A stretch of 64,000 nucleotides of DNA from CAVTUU01 sp045804965 (GCA_045804965.1 JBJMMD010000031.1:62001-126000); one strand, 5' to 3'; shown: positions 24,679-34,138, numbered from the stretch's first letter. Notes: generated by a model from the letters alone, not told the origin. Translations and numbers: made by a program.

Positions 24679-25799
24679 AACAGCTCCAATACGCCTGGCG
24701 TCAGCAACGCCTCTTCAGTGTCGGCGTTGAAGAAATACGCCCGCTCCCAATCGGGCGTCGCGCGCACTTCAGCCGTTTCCGGTGATTCGATCCCCGTCGC
24801 AATGACCACGCGGGTTTCAGCGATCGAGCCGAAAAGAAAGGAAGCGCGCTCCGTTGGATTGCGTTCGATATGGCGGATCGGGATCGGAGCTCCATCCGGC
24901 GCCTCGGCATTCCAGCCCTCGGGCCGAACACCAATGCGAACTGGACCAGACGCTAAATCGCCCGCGACGCTATCCGGCAACTCCCAGGCGTGCCCCCCTA
25001 TCGACACCTGGTGATCCTGAATCGTCGCGGGAAATATTGCGATCGGGGGCGATCCGATGAACTGCGCGACAAATAGGTTCGCAGGTGAGTAGTAAAGATC
25101 ATCGAAGCTACCGACTTGCTCGATGCGCCCCTCGCGCATGACGGCGATCCGATCGCCCATGAAGATGGCTTCTTGCTGGTCATGCGTGACATAGAGGGTC
25201 GTGATTGCGAACTTGCGGAGGAGCTTTTTCATCTCGACTCGTGTTGACTCCCGCAGCTTCGCGTCAAGGTTGCTGATCGGTTCGTCCATGAGGAACAGGT
25301 TCGGATCGCGGACGATGCAGCGACCGATTGCGACTCGTTGTTGCTCTCCGCCGGAGAGCGTGGTCGGCACCCGGCCCATCAGCATTTCGAAGCCGACACC
25401 CATGATCTGCGCGACTTCCCTCGTTCGTTGCTCGGCTTCCTCCTCGGTTCGATCGTGGACCTGGAAGTAGTAGGCGAGATTCCCCTTCCCCTTCATCGTT
25501 GGATAGAGCGCATAGTCCTGAAAGACCATGCCGACTCCTCGATCCTGAGGCGCCGCATTCGTCACATCGACATCGTTGTAGTGCACGCTGCCGCTACTGG
25601 GAAGCTCGAGACCCGCAATCACCTTTAGCAGAGTGCTCTTGCCGCAACCGGATGAGCCGACGATGCTGACCGTCTCGCCATCTTCAATGTGAATGCTCAC
25701 ATCGTTAAGCGCCGGGGGCCTTTTGAATCCGCCGGTGAGTGTCACGGCGTCGGCGCTGTCATAGTGCTTCGTGACATGATCGACATGGACACTCGCCAT
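24675..25799 (-). CDS. Sugar ABC transporter ATP-binding protein (first ATPase)
   Basis: 374-residue MalK/UgpC-type ATPase. Walker A is GSSGCGKST at 48-56, about twelve residues later than in its two neighbours, because of an insertion (SADAVTLTGGFKRPP) before the first core strand. Signature LSGGEQQRVAIGR, Walker B LFLMDEPISNLDAKLR and YVTHDQQEA are intact. TOBE domain from ~250. It starts 27 bp after the second permease gene and overlaps the hydrolase gene by 4 bp. Confidence 0.93.
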   Translation of the reverse strand: MASVHVDHVTKHYDSADAVTLTGGFKRPPALNDVSIHIEDGETVSIVGSSGCGKSTLLKVIAGLELPSSGSVHYNDVDVTNAAPQDRGVGMVFQDYALYPTMKGKGNLAYYFQVHDRTEEEAEQRTREVAQIMGVGFEMLMGRVPTTLSGGEQQRVAIGRCIVRDPNLFLMDEPISNLDAKLRESTRVEMKKLLRKFAITTLYVTHDQQEAIFMGDRIAVMREGRIEQVGSFDDLYYSPANLFVAQFIGSPPIAIFPATIQDHQVSIGGHAWELPDSVAGDLASGPVRIGVRPEGWNAEAPDGAPIPIRHIERNPTERASFLFGSIAETRVVIATGIESPETAEVRATPDWERAYFFNADTEEALLTPGVLELF

Positions 25800-25826
25800 C
25801 GTTGTTCCTCATCGAATCGGATGCTT

Positions 25827-26849
25827 CTATTTGAGACCGCGAATTTGGATACCCTTCAAGAGATACTCCCGGCAAACGATGAATGCCATGAAAACCGGGA
25901 GCGATTGGAGCATGGCGAGAACCATGAGTCCGTTCCAGGACAAGCCCATGCTCATCAAATTGTGCATGCGAAGCGAATGAACCGCCGCGGCCTTGGAATT
26001 CGTGGTTCCCGCCTCGTTGAATCGCTGGAACAAGAGATAGATCTGGGTGCTCATCGGCATGTGGTCCGGCGTTTGCAAGACGATCAGCGGCCACAAGAAC
26101 TGTTCCCACGCAACAGTGAACATGATCCACGTCGCCACCGCATAAACAGGAATACTCATCGGCAAGACGATGCGGCGGAAGATGTTGAACTCGCTCCCGC
26201 CGTCGACTCGGGCTGCTTGAATGACCGAATCGGGTATGGTGTCGAAAAAGCCCTTGAACAACAAAAAGTTGAACGCGCTAAAGACGCCGGGCAAGATCAC
26301 CGCCCAGGGTGTATCCCAGATCCGCACGGTTGGGATCGCCGTGCCGGTACCCGGAATATTCGGAACTTGGGCCAAGGCGACCGGCCAGTTCCGTGTGAGC
26401 AAATAACTTGGGATCAGGGTCAGCGCTGTCGGCATCATGAGCGTGCCGATGAAGAAGATGAACGACCACCGTGCCACCGCTCCTCGCTGTAATTTGCTGT
26501 TCGCGTACGCCGCGAAGGAGGTGACCGGCACACCCAAAATCAGCGTGAAGAAGGCAATGAAAATCGAGTTCTTGAAATAGACGTAAAGCGGTCCGCCGGG
26601 AATGATTCGCTTGACGGTGATATCGGTGTGAGTCAGATGATAGACAAGTCTCCAGCCGTCGAAGTTCAAAACGTGCGGCCACCAAGTTGGCGGGTAGTGC
26701 AGCACCTCCGCCGAACTCTTGAAACTCGTAATCACCATCAAATAAATAGGGAAGAGGTGTAGGAGCACGCCAAGCCAAAGAAACGCGACCATCGCCCACC
26801 AAGCGAGGCGTACTGAGGGTTGCTGACGGCCAACCTTCGGAAAGAGCAT
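25827..26849 (-). CDS. Sugar ABC transporter permease, MalG type
   Basis: 340 residues, six predicted membrane helices. The EAA-type coupling loop is VIQAARVDGGSEFNIFRRIVLPMSIPVYAV, which contacts an ATPase. The N-terminus LHLFPIYLMVITSFKSSAEV is typical of MalG/UgpE. ATG 26849 is chosen: it lies 2 bp after the MalF-type stop with GGGAGA upstream. It ends in the classical QKYLVKGI-like tail (CREYLLKGIQIRGLK). Confidence 0.92.
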   Translation of the reverse strand: MLFPKVGRQQPSVRLAWWAMVAFLWLGVLLHLFPIYLMVITSFKSSAEVLHYPPTWWPHVLNFDGWRLVYHLTHTDITVKRIIPGGPLYVYFKNSIFIAFFTLILGVPVTSFAAYANSKLQRGAVARWSFIFFIGTLMMPTALTLIPSYLLTRNWPVALAQVPNIPGTGTAIPTVRIWDTPWAVILPGVFSAFNFLLFKGFFDTIPDSVIQAARVDGGSEFNIFRRIVLPMSIPVYAVATWIMFTVAWEQFLWPLIVLQTPDHMPMSTQIYLLFQRFNEAGTTNSKAAAVHSLRMHNLMSMGLSWNGLMVLAMLQSLPVFMAFIVCREYLLKGIQIRGLK

Positions 26850-26851
26850 CG

Positions 26852-27865
26852 CTAGTCTCCCGTCAGCTCGGGTTGCTTGGCTGGCGTCACCGGCACAGAC
26901 CTTTGCCGCCTCTTGAACCAACTCCGATTTGGCGCATCTGGATCGTCATTGAGGAGGAGCCGGTAGACGACGACGAGCGCCATCACGACAATGAAGAGAT
27001 AGACTCCGAGCGCGGTCGCGTCGGCGTATCGCAATTGCCGAAGCAATGTATAGAGATACAGCACGACCGTGCGGCTGGCGCCGCCCGGACCGCCTTCGGT
27101 GAGTACTTGCTGTTGTTCAAATGCTTGTGAGCTGTCGATAAGCGCAAAGATCAGCAGCATCGAGATGACCGGCCGCATTCTGGGTATGGAAATCGTCCAG
27201 ATCTTGCGCCAGAATCCTGCTCCTTCGATCTCAGCCGCTTCAAAATAGGATTGGGGAATGCTTTGCAATGTCGCCATGTAGATTAGCCCCGGGCCAAAGA
27301 ACAGGAGCCCCGGAAAAACGAGCCAGAAATTGACCTGGGAAGAGCTGTTGAGAAATGGCTGCGGCGGCAAGTGCAGGATTCTGGTAGTCACCCACTGAAA
27401 AACGCCGTATTGCGTGCTGTACATGTAGCGAAAGACGAGAATGCTGGCGATCGTGCTGAGCGGAATGAACCACAGCAGCATCATCCATCGCAACATGCGC
27501 CGAGGCATCTCCATCAGCATGATGGCGACAAGGATCGGCAGCACAAAGGTCAAGAGAATCGAGAGCCCGGCGTAAATCGCGGTTACGCGAAACGCATGCA
27601 CGGCAAGCGGGTCATTCCACATGCGTTGGTAGCTATCGAGACCGGTGAAGCTGACACTCCCACGCAGCCGAGCGTTTGTAAAGCTAATGACGAACGCGGC
27701 CACCAACGGGTACCAACCCCAACTGATTTGGAACAGCACGGCGGGGAAGAGAAACAACCACGACTCAAGCCGTCGCCTCCGGCTCAGGCGGGGAACGGTT
27801 GCGGTCGTATCGCCCGGACGGTAGCCCGGGACCGCTCGCGCCTCCTCGACTTGCGAGATCGCCAT
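26852..27865 (-). CDS. Sugar ABC transporter permease, MalF type
   Basis: 337 residues with six predicted helices. The EAA loop is YFEAAEIEGAGFWRKIWTISIPRMRPVISM. A cytoplasmic N-terminus of about 30 residues precedes the first helix (LESWLFLFPAVLFQISWGWYPLV). The C-terminal ~30 residues are charged. It forms the translocation pore with the MalG-type partner 2 bp downstream. 189 bp with a stem-loop separate it from the binding-protein gene upstream. Confidence 0.92.
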   Translation of the reverse strand: MAISQVEEARAVPGYRPGDTTATVPRLSRRRRLESWLFLFPAVLFQISWGWYPLVAAFVISFTNARLRGSVSFTGLDSYQRMWNDPLAVHAFRVTAIYAGLSILLTFVLPILVAIMLMEMPRRMLRWMMLLWFIPLSTIASILVFRYMYSTQYGVFQWVTTRILHLPPQPFLNSSSQVNFWLVFPGLLFFGPGLIYMATLQSIPQSYFEAAEIEGAGFWRKIWTISIPRMRPVISMLLIFALIDSSQAFEQQQVLTEGGPGGASRTVVLYLYTLLRQLRYADATALGVYLFIVVMALVVVYRLLLNDDPDAPNRSWFKRRQRSVPVTPAKQPELTGD

Positions 27866-28019
27866 GCGCTTTCCTCGCCCCTCAGTTCATCAATCGTCGA
27901 ACGAACGCTCACGCGCGGTTAAGCCGCAGAATCAATTCCACCGCCGCCAAATTGGCACGGGCCAATCAGCGCCGGCGCAAACACGGCTGTCCAGGACACC
28001 GGCCGTACGTGAAAGGGCG

Positions 28020-28045
28020 GGAGCCGGCTCGAAAGGGCCGGCTCC
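28020..28045 (-). promoter_or_regulatory. Stem-loop between binding-protein and permease genes
   Basis: A perfect 9-bp stem (ggagccggc / gccggctcc) with an 8-nt loop lies just after the binding-protein stop. There is no clear T-run after it. In sugar ABC operons such hairpins protect the upstream message or partly terminate, so that the binding protein is made in excess over the membrane parts. That function is inferred from position. Confidence 0.6.
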
Positions 28046-28054
28046 GTTCCATCA

Positions 28055-29749
28055 CTATGGCAACGTCGGCGCCACAAGCTTGTCGTACCACGGCTTGTAG
28101 ACGTTCGCGTAGAAGTCGGGCGCGTTCTTCTGGAAGTACGCGCCGAGAGCGTCGTAATACTTCTTAGTCCCAGCGATGAACTGATCGTCGGGGATGTCTG
28201 ATTTGAAGGTGGCGGCCTGATCGTTCATGGTTTTTTCGAGCTTTTGCAAGTCCGCCTTGATGTCCTGATCGCCGCCCTCATAGAACCACTTCGAGCGCAT
28301 ATCTTCGATTGCAGTGTCAGGAGGGCCGGAATTCGACTGCGGCGGCACGAACCAGTGTGGCAACGGCCGCAGCGGAATCGCGGCTTGGGCGCGGACATTC
28401 GCCATGAAACCGTCGCCCCACGCCTCTTCTGGACTCCCGGGAATCCCTTCGAGTTCGCTCGCCTTGTAGAGTGGGAGGAGAATACCGCCGTCCCATACGA
28501 AGCGGAGATCGTGATTTGAGGCTTCGTACGCGGCCTTCTTTTCCATCACCATCCCCGGACCCATCATGTAAACATGGAGGCTGGTGGCCTTATCGAGCGC
28601 GATCGCGCCGAGGTCGGGGTTGAAACCCATCGTATCGAGCTGTCCGAAACTCGTTTGGTTATAGCCGGTCGTGCCGATGGGATGGGCGATGTAACCAAAG
28701 ACTTCCTGAACAGGCTTCCCCATCTGATCGGCAATTGCCGAGAAGCTGTCTTCCGCAGTCGGGGGGTCACAATGGTAGACGACATTGTTGTTCATCATAC
28801 TGATCGTGCCGTCGAGGAACTGGGAGGTGATTTGGTCGTCTTGCAGATCGACCGAGCCGAGGATCGATTTGTCTTCGTACATCATTTCGCGGCCGAACGT
28901 GACGTACTTGACCCAGTTATCGATATTCGACGTGTAGTCCCACTTCCAGTTCCAGTCGTTTTGCGGCGCCGGGATCTTAGGCAGGAACTCCCACCCTTCT
29001 GCATCCCAGATGAGAGAAAATCCCCAATCCGGAAGCCCGATACCCTGACGATCTGCGTTCGTCAGCTTCTTCGCCATATCCCGCAAATCGACCCAGGTCC
29101 AGCCCTGTTTTGGTTCTGGAATTCCCAGCTCTTGGAGCTGATCAATACGGTAGTGAATGCCGTCGCCGCAGTTGTACGAGTACGGCAGCGCGTAGTGCTT
29201 GCCGTCCATTTCCTTTGTTTTCCAGACGGCAAGGCAATAGTCGGCAAGCTTTTCCTCAAGACCGTACTGCTTGACCTGAGCGGTCACATCCGCGGCCAAG
29301 CCAGACCGCTCTGCCGCCAGGACCTTCTCTTCGTCCCAGGTCGCGAGAACGTCCGCCGGGAAAAACGACGGCGCGGTGCCGCCCGAGAGCGCGACCAGTA
29401 ATGTTTCCTGGTCATACACGTCGAACGAGATTTCCTCGAGTTTCACACCGGGATTCTGGTCGAGCCAGGGTTGAATCGCCTCGGCGTACGCCTTCATGCT
29501 TGGATCAGCGTCTTGCTCTTCTGTTGTCGGTATGTGGGCATAAGGTAGGTCGGTAGTAGTGATGAGCGTAATATCGACCGTTTGCCCGAGTGGCGCAGCG
29601 GCCGCTTTAGACACTGAGCCGGCAAACGACACCGGCAAGGCGACGGCCGCGCTCCCGGCCGCGATTGTTCGTAAGAAGTCACGCCGCGTCATTCCGGACA
29701 TCTTCTTGCCCGGATGGGGCACGGAAGCCGCGTCAACGAGACTACCCAT
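28055..29749 (-). CDS. Extracellular solute-binding protein of the sugar ABC importer (Tat-type signal)
   Basis: 564 residues, considerably longer than a typical 400-residue MalE-type protein. MTRRDFLRTIAAGSAAVALPVSFAGS near residues 20-45 is a twin-arginine-like signal ending around AAAAP. The mature part has the family-1 binding-protein pattern (GTAPSFFPADVLATWDEEKVL, ALPYSYNCGDGIHYR, a GISMMNNN region). ATG 29749 is chosen because GGAGG lies six bases upstream. It is the first gene of the operon. The ligand is unknown; the many Trp/Asp residues suit a sugar or oligosaccharide. Confidence 0.88.
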   Translation of the reverse strand: MGSLVDAASVPHPGKKMSGMTRRDFLRTIAAGSAAVALPVSFAGSVSKAAAAPLGQTVDITLITTTDLPYAHIPTTEEQDADPSMKAYAEAIQPWLDQNPGVKLEEISFDVYDQETLLVALSGGTAPSFFPADVLATWDEEKVLAAERSGLAADVTAQVKQYGLEEKLADYCLAVWKTKEMDGKHYALPYSYNCGDGIHYRIDQLQELGIPEPKQGWTWVDLRDMAKKLTNADRQGIGLPDWGFSLIWDAEGWEFLPKIPAPQNDWNWKWDYTSNIDNWVKYVTFGREMMYEDKSILGSVDLQDDQITSQFLDGTISMMNNNVVYHCDPPTAEDSFSAIADQMGKPVQEVFGYIAHPIGTTGYNQTSFGQLDTMGFNPDLGAIALDKATSLHVYMMGPGMVMEKKAAYEASNHDLRFVWDGGILLPLYKASELEGIPGSPEEAWGDGFMANVRAQAAIPLRPLPHWFVPPQSNSGPPDTAIEDMRSKWFYEGGDQDIKADLQKLEKTMNDQAATFKSDIPDDQFIAGTKKYYDALGAYFQKNAPDFYANVYKPWYDKLVAPTLP

Positions 29750-30063
29750 GCACATCCTCCCTTTCAATGCGAGCGTGTCCACTCGCACACTGAGAAACCC
29801 TCAACTCGCGATATTGAGTTTTCGAAGCATGACGTAAGCCGGATGAGCTGAATGCTGATCCGGTCATCCATCTCCGACCTCCTGGAAGTGCCGCCAGGCC
29901 TCATCCGCGTCGTTGAATCGTTACACACTTCGAGATGCCTGAATCGTATACGGGCTACATTTAGCCGTCAAGGCGCGAAATGAGCGTCGAAATCGAGTGT
30001 CAAGTCAACGGCGAAGCGCCCCTCGTCGCTCTTTCTGCGCTTCGCGGCCACGATTGCTCCCTC
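29750..30063 (-). promoter_or_regulatory. Leader and probable promoter region of the three-ATPase ABC operon
   Basis: No gene is visible here. On the minus strand the leader carries a 6-bp stem (tgcgag / ctcgca, 29768-29773 and 29782-29787) just before the ribosome site. A second inverted repeat has aactc at 29803-29807 and gagtt at 29816-29820, with an ...CGCG... centre that would suit a LacI-type operator. No convincing -35/-10 pair was identified, so the promoter itself is inferred. Confidence 0.35.
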
Positions 30064-31065
30064 TTACCGGCGTACGAGATTCTGGGCGAAGAACATCAGA
30101 TTTGCCGGCCGTTCCGCCAGTCGGCGCATCAGGTAGTGGTACCAGTCGGGCCCAAACGGAGTCGCCACCAACACTCCATAGCCGCGCTTTACGAGATCAA
30201 GCTGGAGCTGAGGACGAATGCCGTACAGCATTTGAAACTCGAAACGATCGTGGGAGATGCCTTCTTTCTCGGTCATCTCGATGACATGATTGATGATCCG
30301 CTCATCGTGCGTGGCGATCGCGGTAAAACTGCAATCGTGCAGCATCCGCGTTGCGAGTTTTAAGTAATTCGAGTCAACATCAGATTTCTTTTCAAAGGCG
30401 ATGCTTGCCGGTTCGAGATACGCGCCCTTGACCAACCGCAAGTTAGGCTTGAGCGGGACAAGATCGTTGAGATCTTGTTTAGTCCGGAAAAGATAGGACT
30501 GCAGCACCGTGCCGACATTGTCATGGCCTGCCGCGCGCAGACGGCGGTAAATTCGCAACGTCGGATCGACCCGGGCCGACTCTTCCATGTCGATCCGAAT
30601 GAAGTTTCCGTACTTCGCCGCATGAACAACGAGCCTCTCAACGTTCCGGAATGCGACGTCTTCGCCGAGATCGAGCCCGAGATGGGTGAGTTTCAAGGCA
30701 ACGTTGGTAATCAAGTCTTCGGTGGCGATGCGGTCCAAGACGTCCATGTATGCATCGACGACGGCCGACGCTCTCGCCTCGTCGTTCACTCCTTCACCCA
30801 GAATGGTGGTGTTCGTGCGTAGTCCCTTGGCGTTGAGCGCGCGCAGCGCGGTGACGCATTCATCGAGCGTTTCGCCCGCGACAAACCGGGACGCGCCCAA
30901 CCGCAGGCCATGATTTCGGACTGTGCGCGCGACGACCCGATTGTTTGTAGCGACGAGTATGGCTTTGCGAAAGATTGGGTTCAGCCAAAGCGATCCATTT
31001 AGTCGTTTCGATTGTGTGGACGCGCCGTTCAGCTTCGCCAACGTACTTTCCTTTGCTTGGTCCAT
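30064..31065 (-). CDS. Proline dehydrogenase
   Basis: FAD enzyme oxidising proline to pyrroline-5-carboxylate at the membrane. With ATG 31065 it is 333 residues, the size of a monofunctional bacterial ProDH. Diagnostic segments are NLRLVKGAYLEPASIA, FTAIATHDERIINHVI, RFEFQMLYGIRPQLQLDLVKRGY and the C-terminal YHYLMRRLAERPANLMFFAQNL. The first 40 residues are not conserved and the start is uncertain; the frame extends to 31134. No P5C dehydrogenase gene is adjacent. Confidence 0.92.
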   Translation of the reverse strand: MDQAKESTLAKLNGASTQSKRLNGSLWLNPIFRKAILVATNNRVVARTVRNHGLRLGASRFVAGETLDECVTALRALNAKGLRTNTTILGEGVNDEARASAVVDAYMDVLDRIATEDLITNVALKLTHLGLDLGEDVAFRNVERLVVHAAKYGNFIRIDMEESARVDPTLRIYRRLRAAGHDNVGTVLQSYLFRTKQDLNDLVPLKPNLRLVKGAYLEPASIAFEKKSDVDSNYLKLATRMLHDCSFTAIATHDERIINHVIEMTEKEGISHDRFEFQMLYGIRPQLQLDLVKRGYGVLVATPFGPDWYHYLMRRLAERPANLMFFAQNLVRR

Positions 31066-31394
31066 TTCGTTTTTTACACGGGTGATTTTACGTTGTCCCT
31101 GGACATGCAATATGAGCGGAGAGATTGAGGGCATTCTTGGGTGCGTTATGAAGTAAAATTGGAGAAGTCAAACGTTGCGGCTGTCAGTCGAAGAGATGAA
31201 ATTTGAGGATGGATCCGATGGTCACTCCCCGGCGTCAGTGGCCTGGCGTTGACATTCGAGGCTTGATTAGCCTTCAGCGCCAACCCGGTTTCCCCTCCTT
31301 CCTGCGACAACTTGAGGCTTTACCTGAAGGCTAAACTCAAGAGTAGTCGCGAGATCGACAAGTCGTTCGGCCGCTGTACACCAGGAGGAAGCAG
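31066..31394. other. Intergenic region between proline dehydrogenase and the 164-aa gene
   Basis: Holds the divergent upstream regions of both neighbours. There is a consensus-like TTGACA at about 31249-31254, but no matching -10 at the right distance. An inverted repeat cttgag / ctcaag lies around 31311-31345. Nothing gene-like was found. Confidence 0.4.
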
Positions 31395-31889
31395 ATGGAC
31401 CGTTCTTCTGAACAATCCACGTCAGCAGGAAGAAACGCTGCTCCGGCGGGTTCACAAGGTAGCGAGTCGCGGGGCGCCAAAGCGACAGAACCAGAGAAGG
31501 CTAGCGGACCGACGGAGGCCGAGGTCGAAGAATGGGCCGAACGCGTTCGGATGCGCCGTCAAGCCTGGGTCGACGGTCCCACCGAAGAGGAAAAACACGA
31601 ATGGCTCCGACGCGAACGGGCACGCCGGCTGGCCAGGATGGGCTCTGATACTGAACCATGGCCGACCAACGGCGGTTCGCAAGGCTACGACCCACGCGCG
31701 GAGCGACGGCGCCTTCAACGCCGATACCTTCGCGAAATTCGATTGGCGACCGAGGGAGCAGGTGTTTTGATGGCGACGTGGCCATTTCGAATACTGGCGG
31801 AACTGGTCGCCGTCGGACAGGAGTTCGAAGAGGAGACGTTAGATCCTGCACGCCGCCGCTGGATTCCATTTTACGACGACGAGATCTAG
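31395..31889 (+). CDS. Uncharacterised charged protein
   Basis: 164 residues, rich in Arg and Glu. The N-terminal ~40 residues are low-complexity Ser/Ala/Gly. The middle has EAEVEEWAERVRMRRQAWVD and EEKHEWLRRERARR, suggesting a helical or coiled-coil region, and the C-terminus ends IPFYDDEI. A strong GGAGG eight bases before ATG 31395 supports translation. It lies 98 bp upstream of the UbiB-type kinase, same strand. No family recognised. Confidence 0.7.
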   Translation: MDRSSEQSTSAGRNAAPAGSQGSESRGAKATEPEKASGPTEAEVEEWAERVRMRRQAWVDGPTEEEKHEWLRRERARRLARMGSDTEPWPTNGGSQGYDPRAERRRLQRRYLREIRLATEGAGVLMATWPFRILAELVAVGQEFEEETLDPARRRWIPFYDDEI

Positions 31890-31987
31890 TCAATAAGAAA
31901 CTCGCTACGTCGGACCGTTCCGTTTGTTCTGGCGGGCCAAGATTCCTCACTCCGCTCGTCTGATTGACGATCGCGTAAGGGGACCGG

Positions 31988-33664
31988 GTGATCACGTCCC
32001 GAATGACCTTGGTGCGCGTGGTCCAAACCATTGCGGTCCTCTTTCGCTATCGAATTGTGCAGGTGCCTTTGCCGTGGCGTCGGGGGCGTATTAACCCGGT
32101 TCAATTGCGGTTGGCGCTTGAGGACCTCGGAGGATCCTGGATCAAGTTCGGCCAGATGTTGGCGATGCGGTTCGATCTGCTTCCGGCCGACTTTTGCTAC
32201 GAGCTCTTCACGCTGCTCAATGAGGTCAAACCTGTTCCATACGACCAAGTGCGACAGGTGATTCGAGACGAGCTCGGCGATGAGCCCGAACGGATTTTTC
32301 TGAGCTTCGATCCTATTCCGTTCGCCTCCGCGTCAATCGGTCAGGTGCACCGCGCAATTTTGCCGTCGGGCCACCCAGTCGCCGTCAAGGTTCAACGTCC
32401 AAATGCTCGGCAGATTTTCACTGCCGACATTCAGCTTATGTACGCGGTTTCGGGCATTCTTGACCGGGTCGGATTGTTCGGCGCCACAAAGACTCGCTGG
32501 GTGATCGACGAGTTCGCCAGATGGACGTCAGATGAGCTTGATTATCTGATTGAAGCGCGTCAAGGCATCCGTCTGCGCGAACTCGCAAAAGGTGATCGCC
32601 TGCAATGTCCGGCCCGTGTTTGGGGAGAATATTGCACCTCGCGCGTACTCACCCTAGACCTCGTCGAAGGAATCCCGCTCATCGACATCGTGAACGCGCT
32701 GCGCGACCACGACCAGGTCTTCCTCGCCCAGCTACGGGCCGATGGACACGATCTCAAACGCATTATTCGTCATCTCGACTGGAACACGCTCAATCAGATC
32801 CATGGGTTCGGCTTCTTCCATGCCGACCTGCACCCGGCCAACCTGTTCGTGCTCCCAGGCGACACCATCGGTTACGTCGATTTCGGCATCATCGGCAAAC
32901 TCTCCGGTGAAACCCGTCGATCCCTGACGCGATACGCGGCCCTCTTTTTTCAAGGGGAACCCGACTTAGCCGTGGCCGAACTGATGCGGTGGGTCGCTCC
33001 CGGCTCGCAGGGACGAGTCGGCGCCTCGCGGGCCGAGCTCGTTCGCGTCCACGAGGACTTCTTCGTGAAAGTCAGCGCCGCTGGGCAAATCTCGACCAAG
33101 GGGGCAGGCGTGGCGTTCGCGGTCGGCGTTCTCGACATCGTCCGCCGCCGTGGGATCGTGCTTGCACCGAATGTGATTACCTACTTTCGAACCTTGATAA
33201 CCGCCGACGCGATTCGGTTCGAGCTCGCCCCCGATTACGATCTTCCGCGGCATGTCCAAGAATTCTTCAAGCGACTGATCACGCACGAGGCGCGGGATTT
33301 TCTGCGACCGCGGCAGGCACTCATGGCGGCTTTCGACGTCGGATTCCGGGCAAATCGCATCCTCGATGCCGCGGAGTATCAGCTCCTGACAGTCAGCAAC
33401 GTCGAAGCACGCCTCATCAGCCTTCAGGCGCGAGTGCGAGGAGTCACGAAGCGACTGCTGACATTAGTGCTTCTAGTCGTAGCCGGAGTCGTCGTCTTGC
33501 ACGCTCTTGATCTCAATCCAAACTGGCGGACAGAATCGATGCTCCCGAATTCGGCCCGCGAATGGTTGCATTGGATCGTCTTCGGCGTCCTACTCGTCTT
33601 CGTTCTCCTCATCGGCGTCCAAGCCTTCCGTCTCTGGGACGCCGACCACAATTCGAAGGACTAA
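31988..33664 (+). CDS. ABC1/AarF/UbiB-family atypical kinase
   Basis: 558 residues. It shows the KxGQ motif of the family (GGSWIKFGQMLAMRFDLLP), an alanine-rich loop with ASASIGQVH, the lysine in HPVAVKVQRPN, the catalytic loop FFHADLHPANLFVL and YVDFGIIGKL. The C-terminus carries two hydrophobic helices (about 490-510 and 530-550), as in membrane-attached UbiB proteins linked to quinone or isoprenoid lipid homeostasis. The usual ADPHPGN reads ADLHPAN here. GTG 31988 start with AAGGGG upstream. Confidence 0.9.
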   Translation: MITSRMTLVRVVQTIAVLFRYRIVQVPLPWRRGRINPVQLRLALEDLGGSWIKFGQMLAMRFDLLPADFCYELFTLLNEVKPVPYDQVRQVIRDELGDEPERIFLSFDPIPFASASIGQVHRAILPSGHPVAVKVQRPNARQIFTADIQLMYAVSGILDRVGLFGATKTRWVIDEFARWTSDELDYLIEARQGIRLRELAKGDRLQCPARVWGEYCTSRVLTLDLVEGIPLIDIVNALRDHDQVFLAQLRADGHDLKRIIRHLDWNTLNQIHGFGFFHADLHPANLFVLPGDTIGYVDFGIIGKLSGETRRSLTRYAALFFQGEPDLAVAELMRWVAPGSQGRVGASRAELVRVHEDFFVKVSAAGQISTKGAGVAFAVGVLDIVRRRGIVLAPNVITYFRTLITADAIRFELAPDYDLPRHVQEFFKRLITHEARDFLRPRQALMAAFDVGFRANRILDAAEYQLLTVSNVEARLISLQARVRGVTKRLLTLVLLVVAGVVVLHALDLNPNWRTESMLPNSAREWLHWIVFGVLLVFVLLIGVQAFRLWDADHNSKD

Positions 33665-34138
33665 ACCGCAGAATACACACAACAAAACCCGGCAGGAGTA
33701 AACACTCCCGTCGATCACACGTCGACGCCGCTCTTCCGATGGTGCCTCCGTTAGGACCGAATGCAGAACGCTCGTTTCATTTCGGGAGGTGAGATGACAA
33801 GTGGCTACGAACATCTTTATGACCCGTATTTTGCATAGCCCAATAGAAGTGTCGTCTGCAACTTCCTAAAACCGTAACTGCACCTGGGCATCGGCCCAGG
33901 CTCAAGTCCTTCACGCGATCTCATATTTCCCGGGTTACCCTATCCATCTGCACGACTGATCAGCGCAGCAACCAACTAGTCAGTTTGCCAGTAAGTCCTA
34001 CAGTGAAGGAGTGCTGTCTCTTGCTCGACTTTGTTGTATTCGCAATCGGCGTTGGAGACAACGAGAAGGCCGGCCATCTGCCCAATGCAGATAGCCGGCC
34101 GGATCGCGGTGACCGGTCTTTGCCTTTACTGCTGCCGA
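33665..34138. other. Non-coding region between convergent UbiB-type and exported-protein genes
   Basis: 474 bp, unusually AT-rich in places for this window. The only structured element I see is the terminator hairpin at 34068-34100. No frame here looks like a real protein. Confidence 0.5.
34068..34100 (-). terminator. Terminator-like hairpin downstream of the exported-protein gene
   Basis: Stem ggccggc-c-atctgc / gcagat-a-gccggcc, with one mismatch and a 5-nt loop (34082-34086), 38 bp past the stop of the minus-strand gene. On that strand it is followed by TTCTCGTTG, a weak T-rich tail. Long, GC-rich and well placed for termination. Confidence 0.65.

Noticed and set aside
25689..26492. Plus-strand frame of 267 codons rich in Glu/His/Arg
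   Set aside because: Antisense to the MalG-type permease and the first ATPase; no domain signal.
28574..29401. Plus-strand frame of 275 codons
   Set aside because: Antisense shadow of the solute-binding protein gene.
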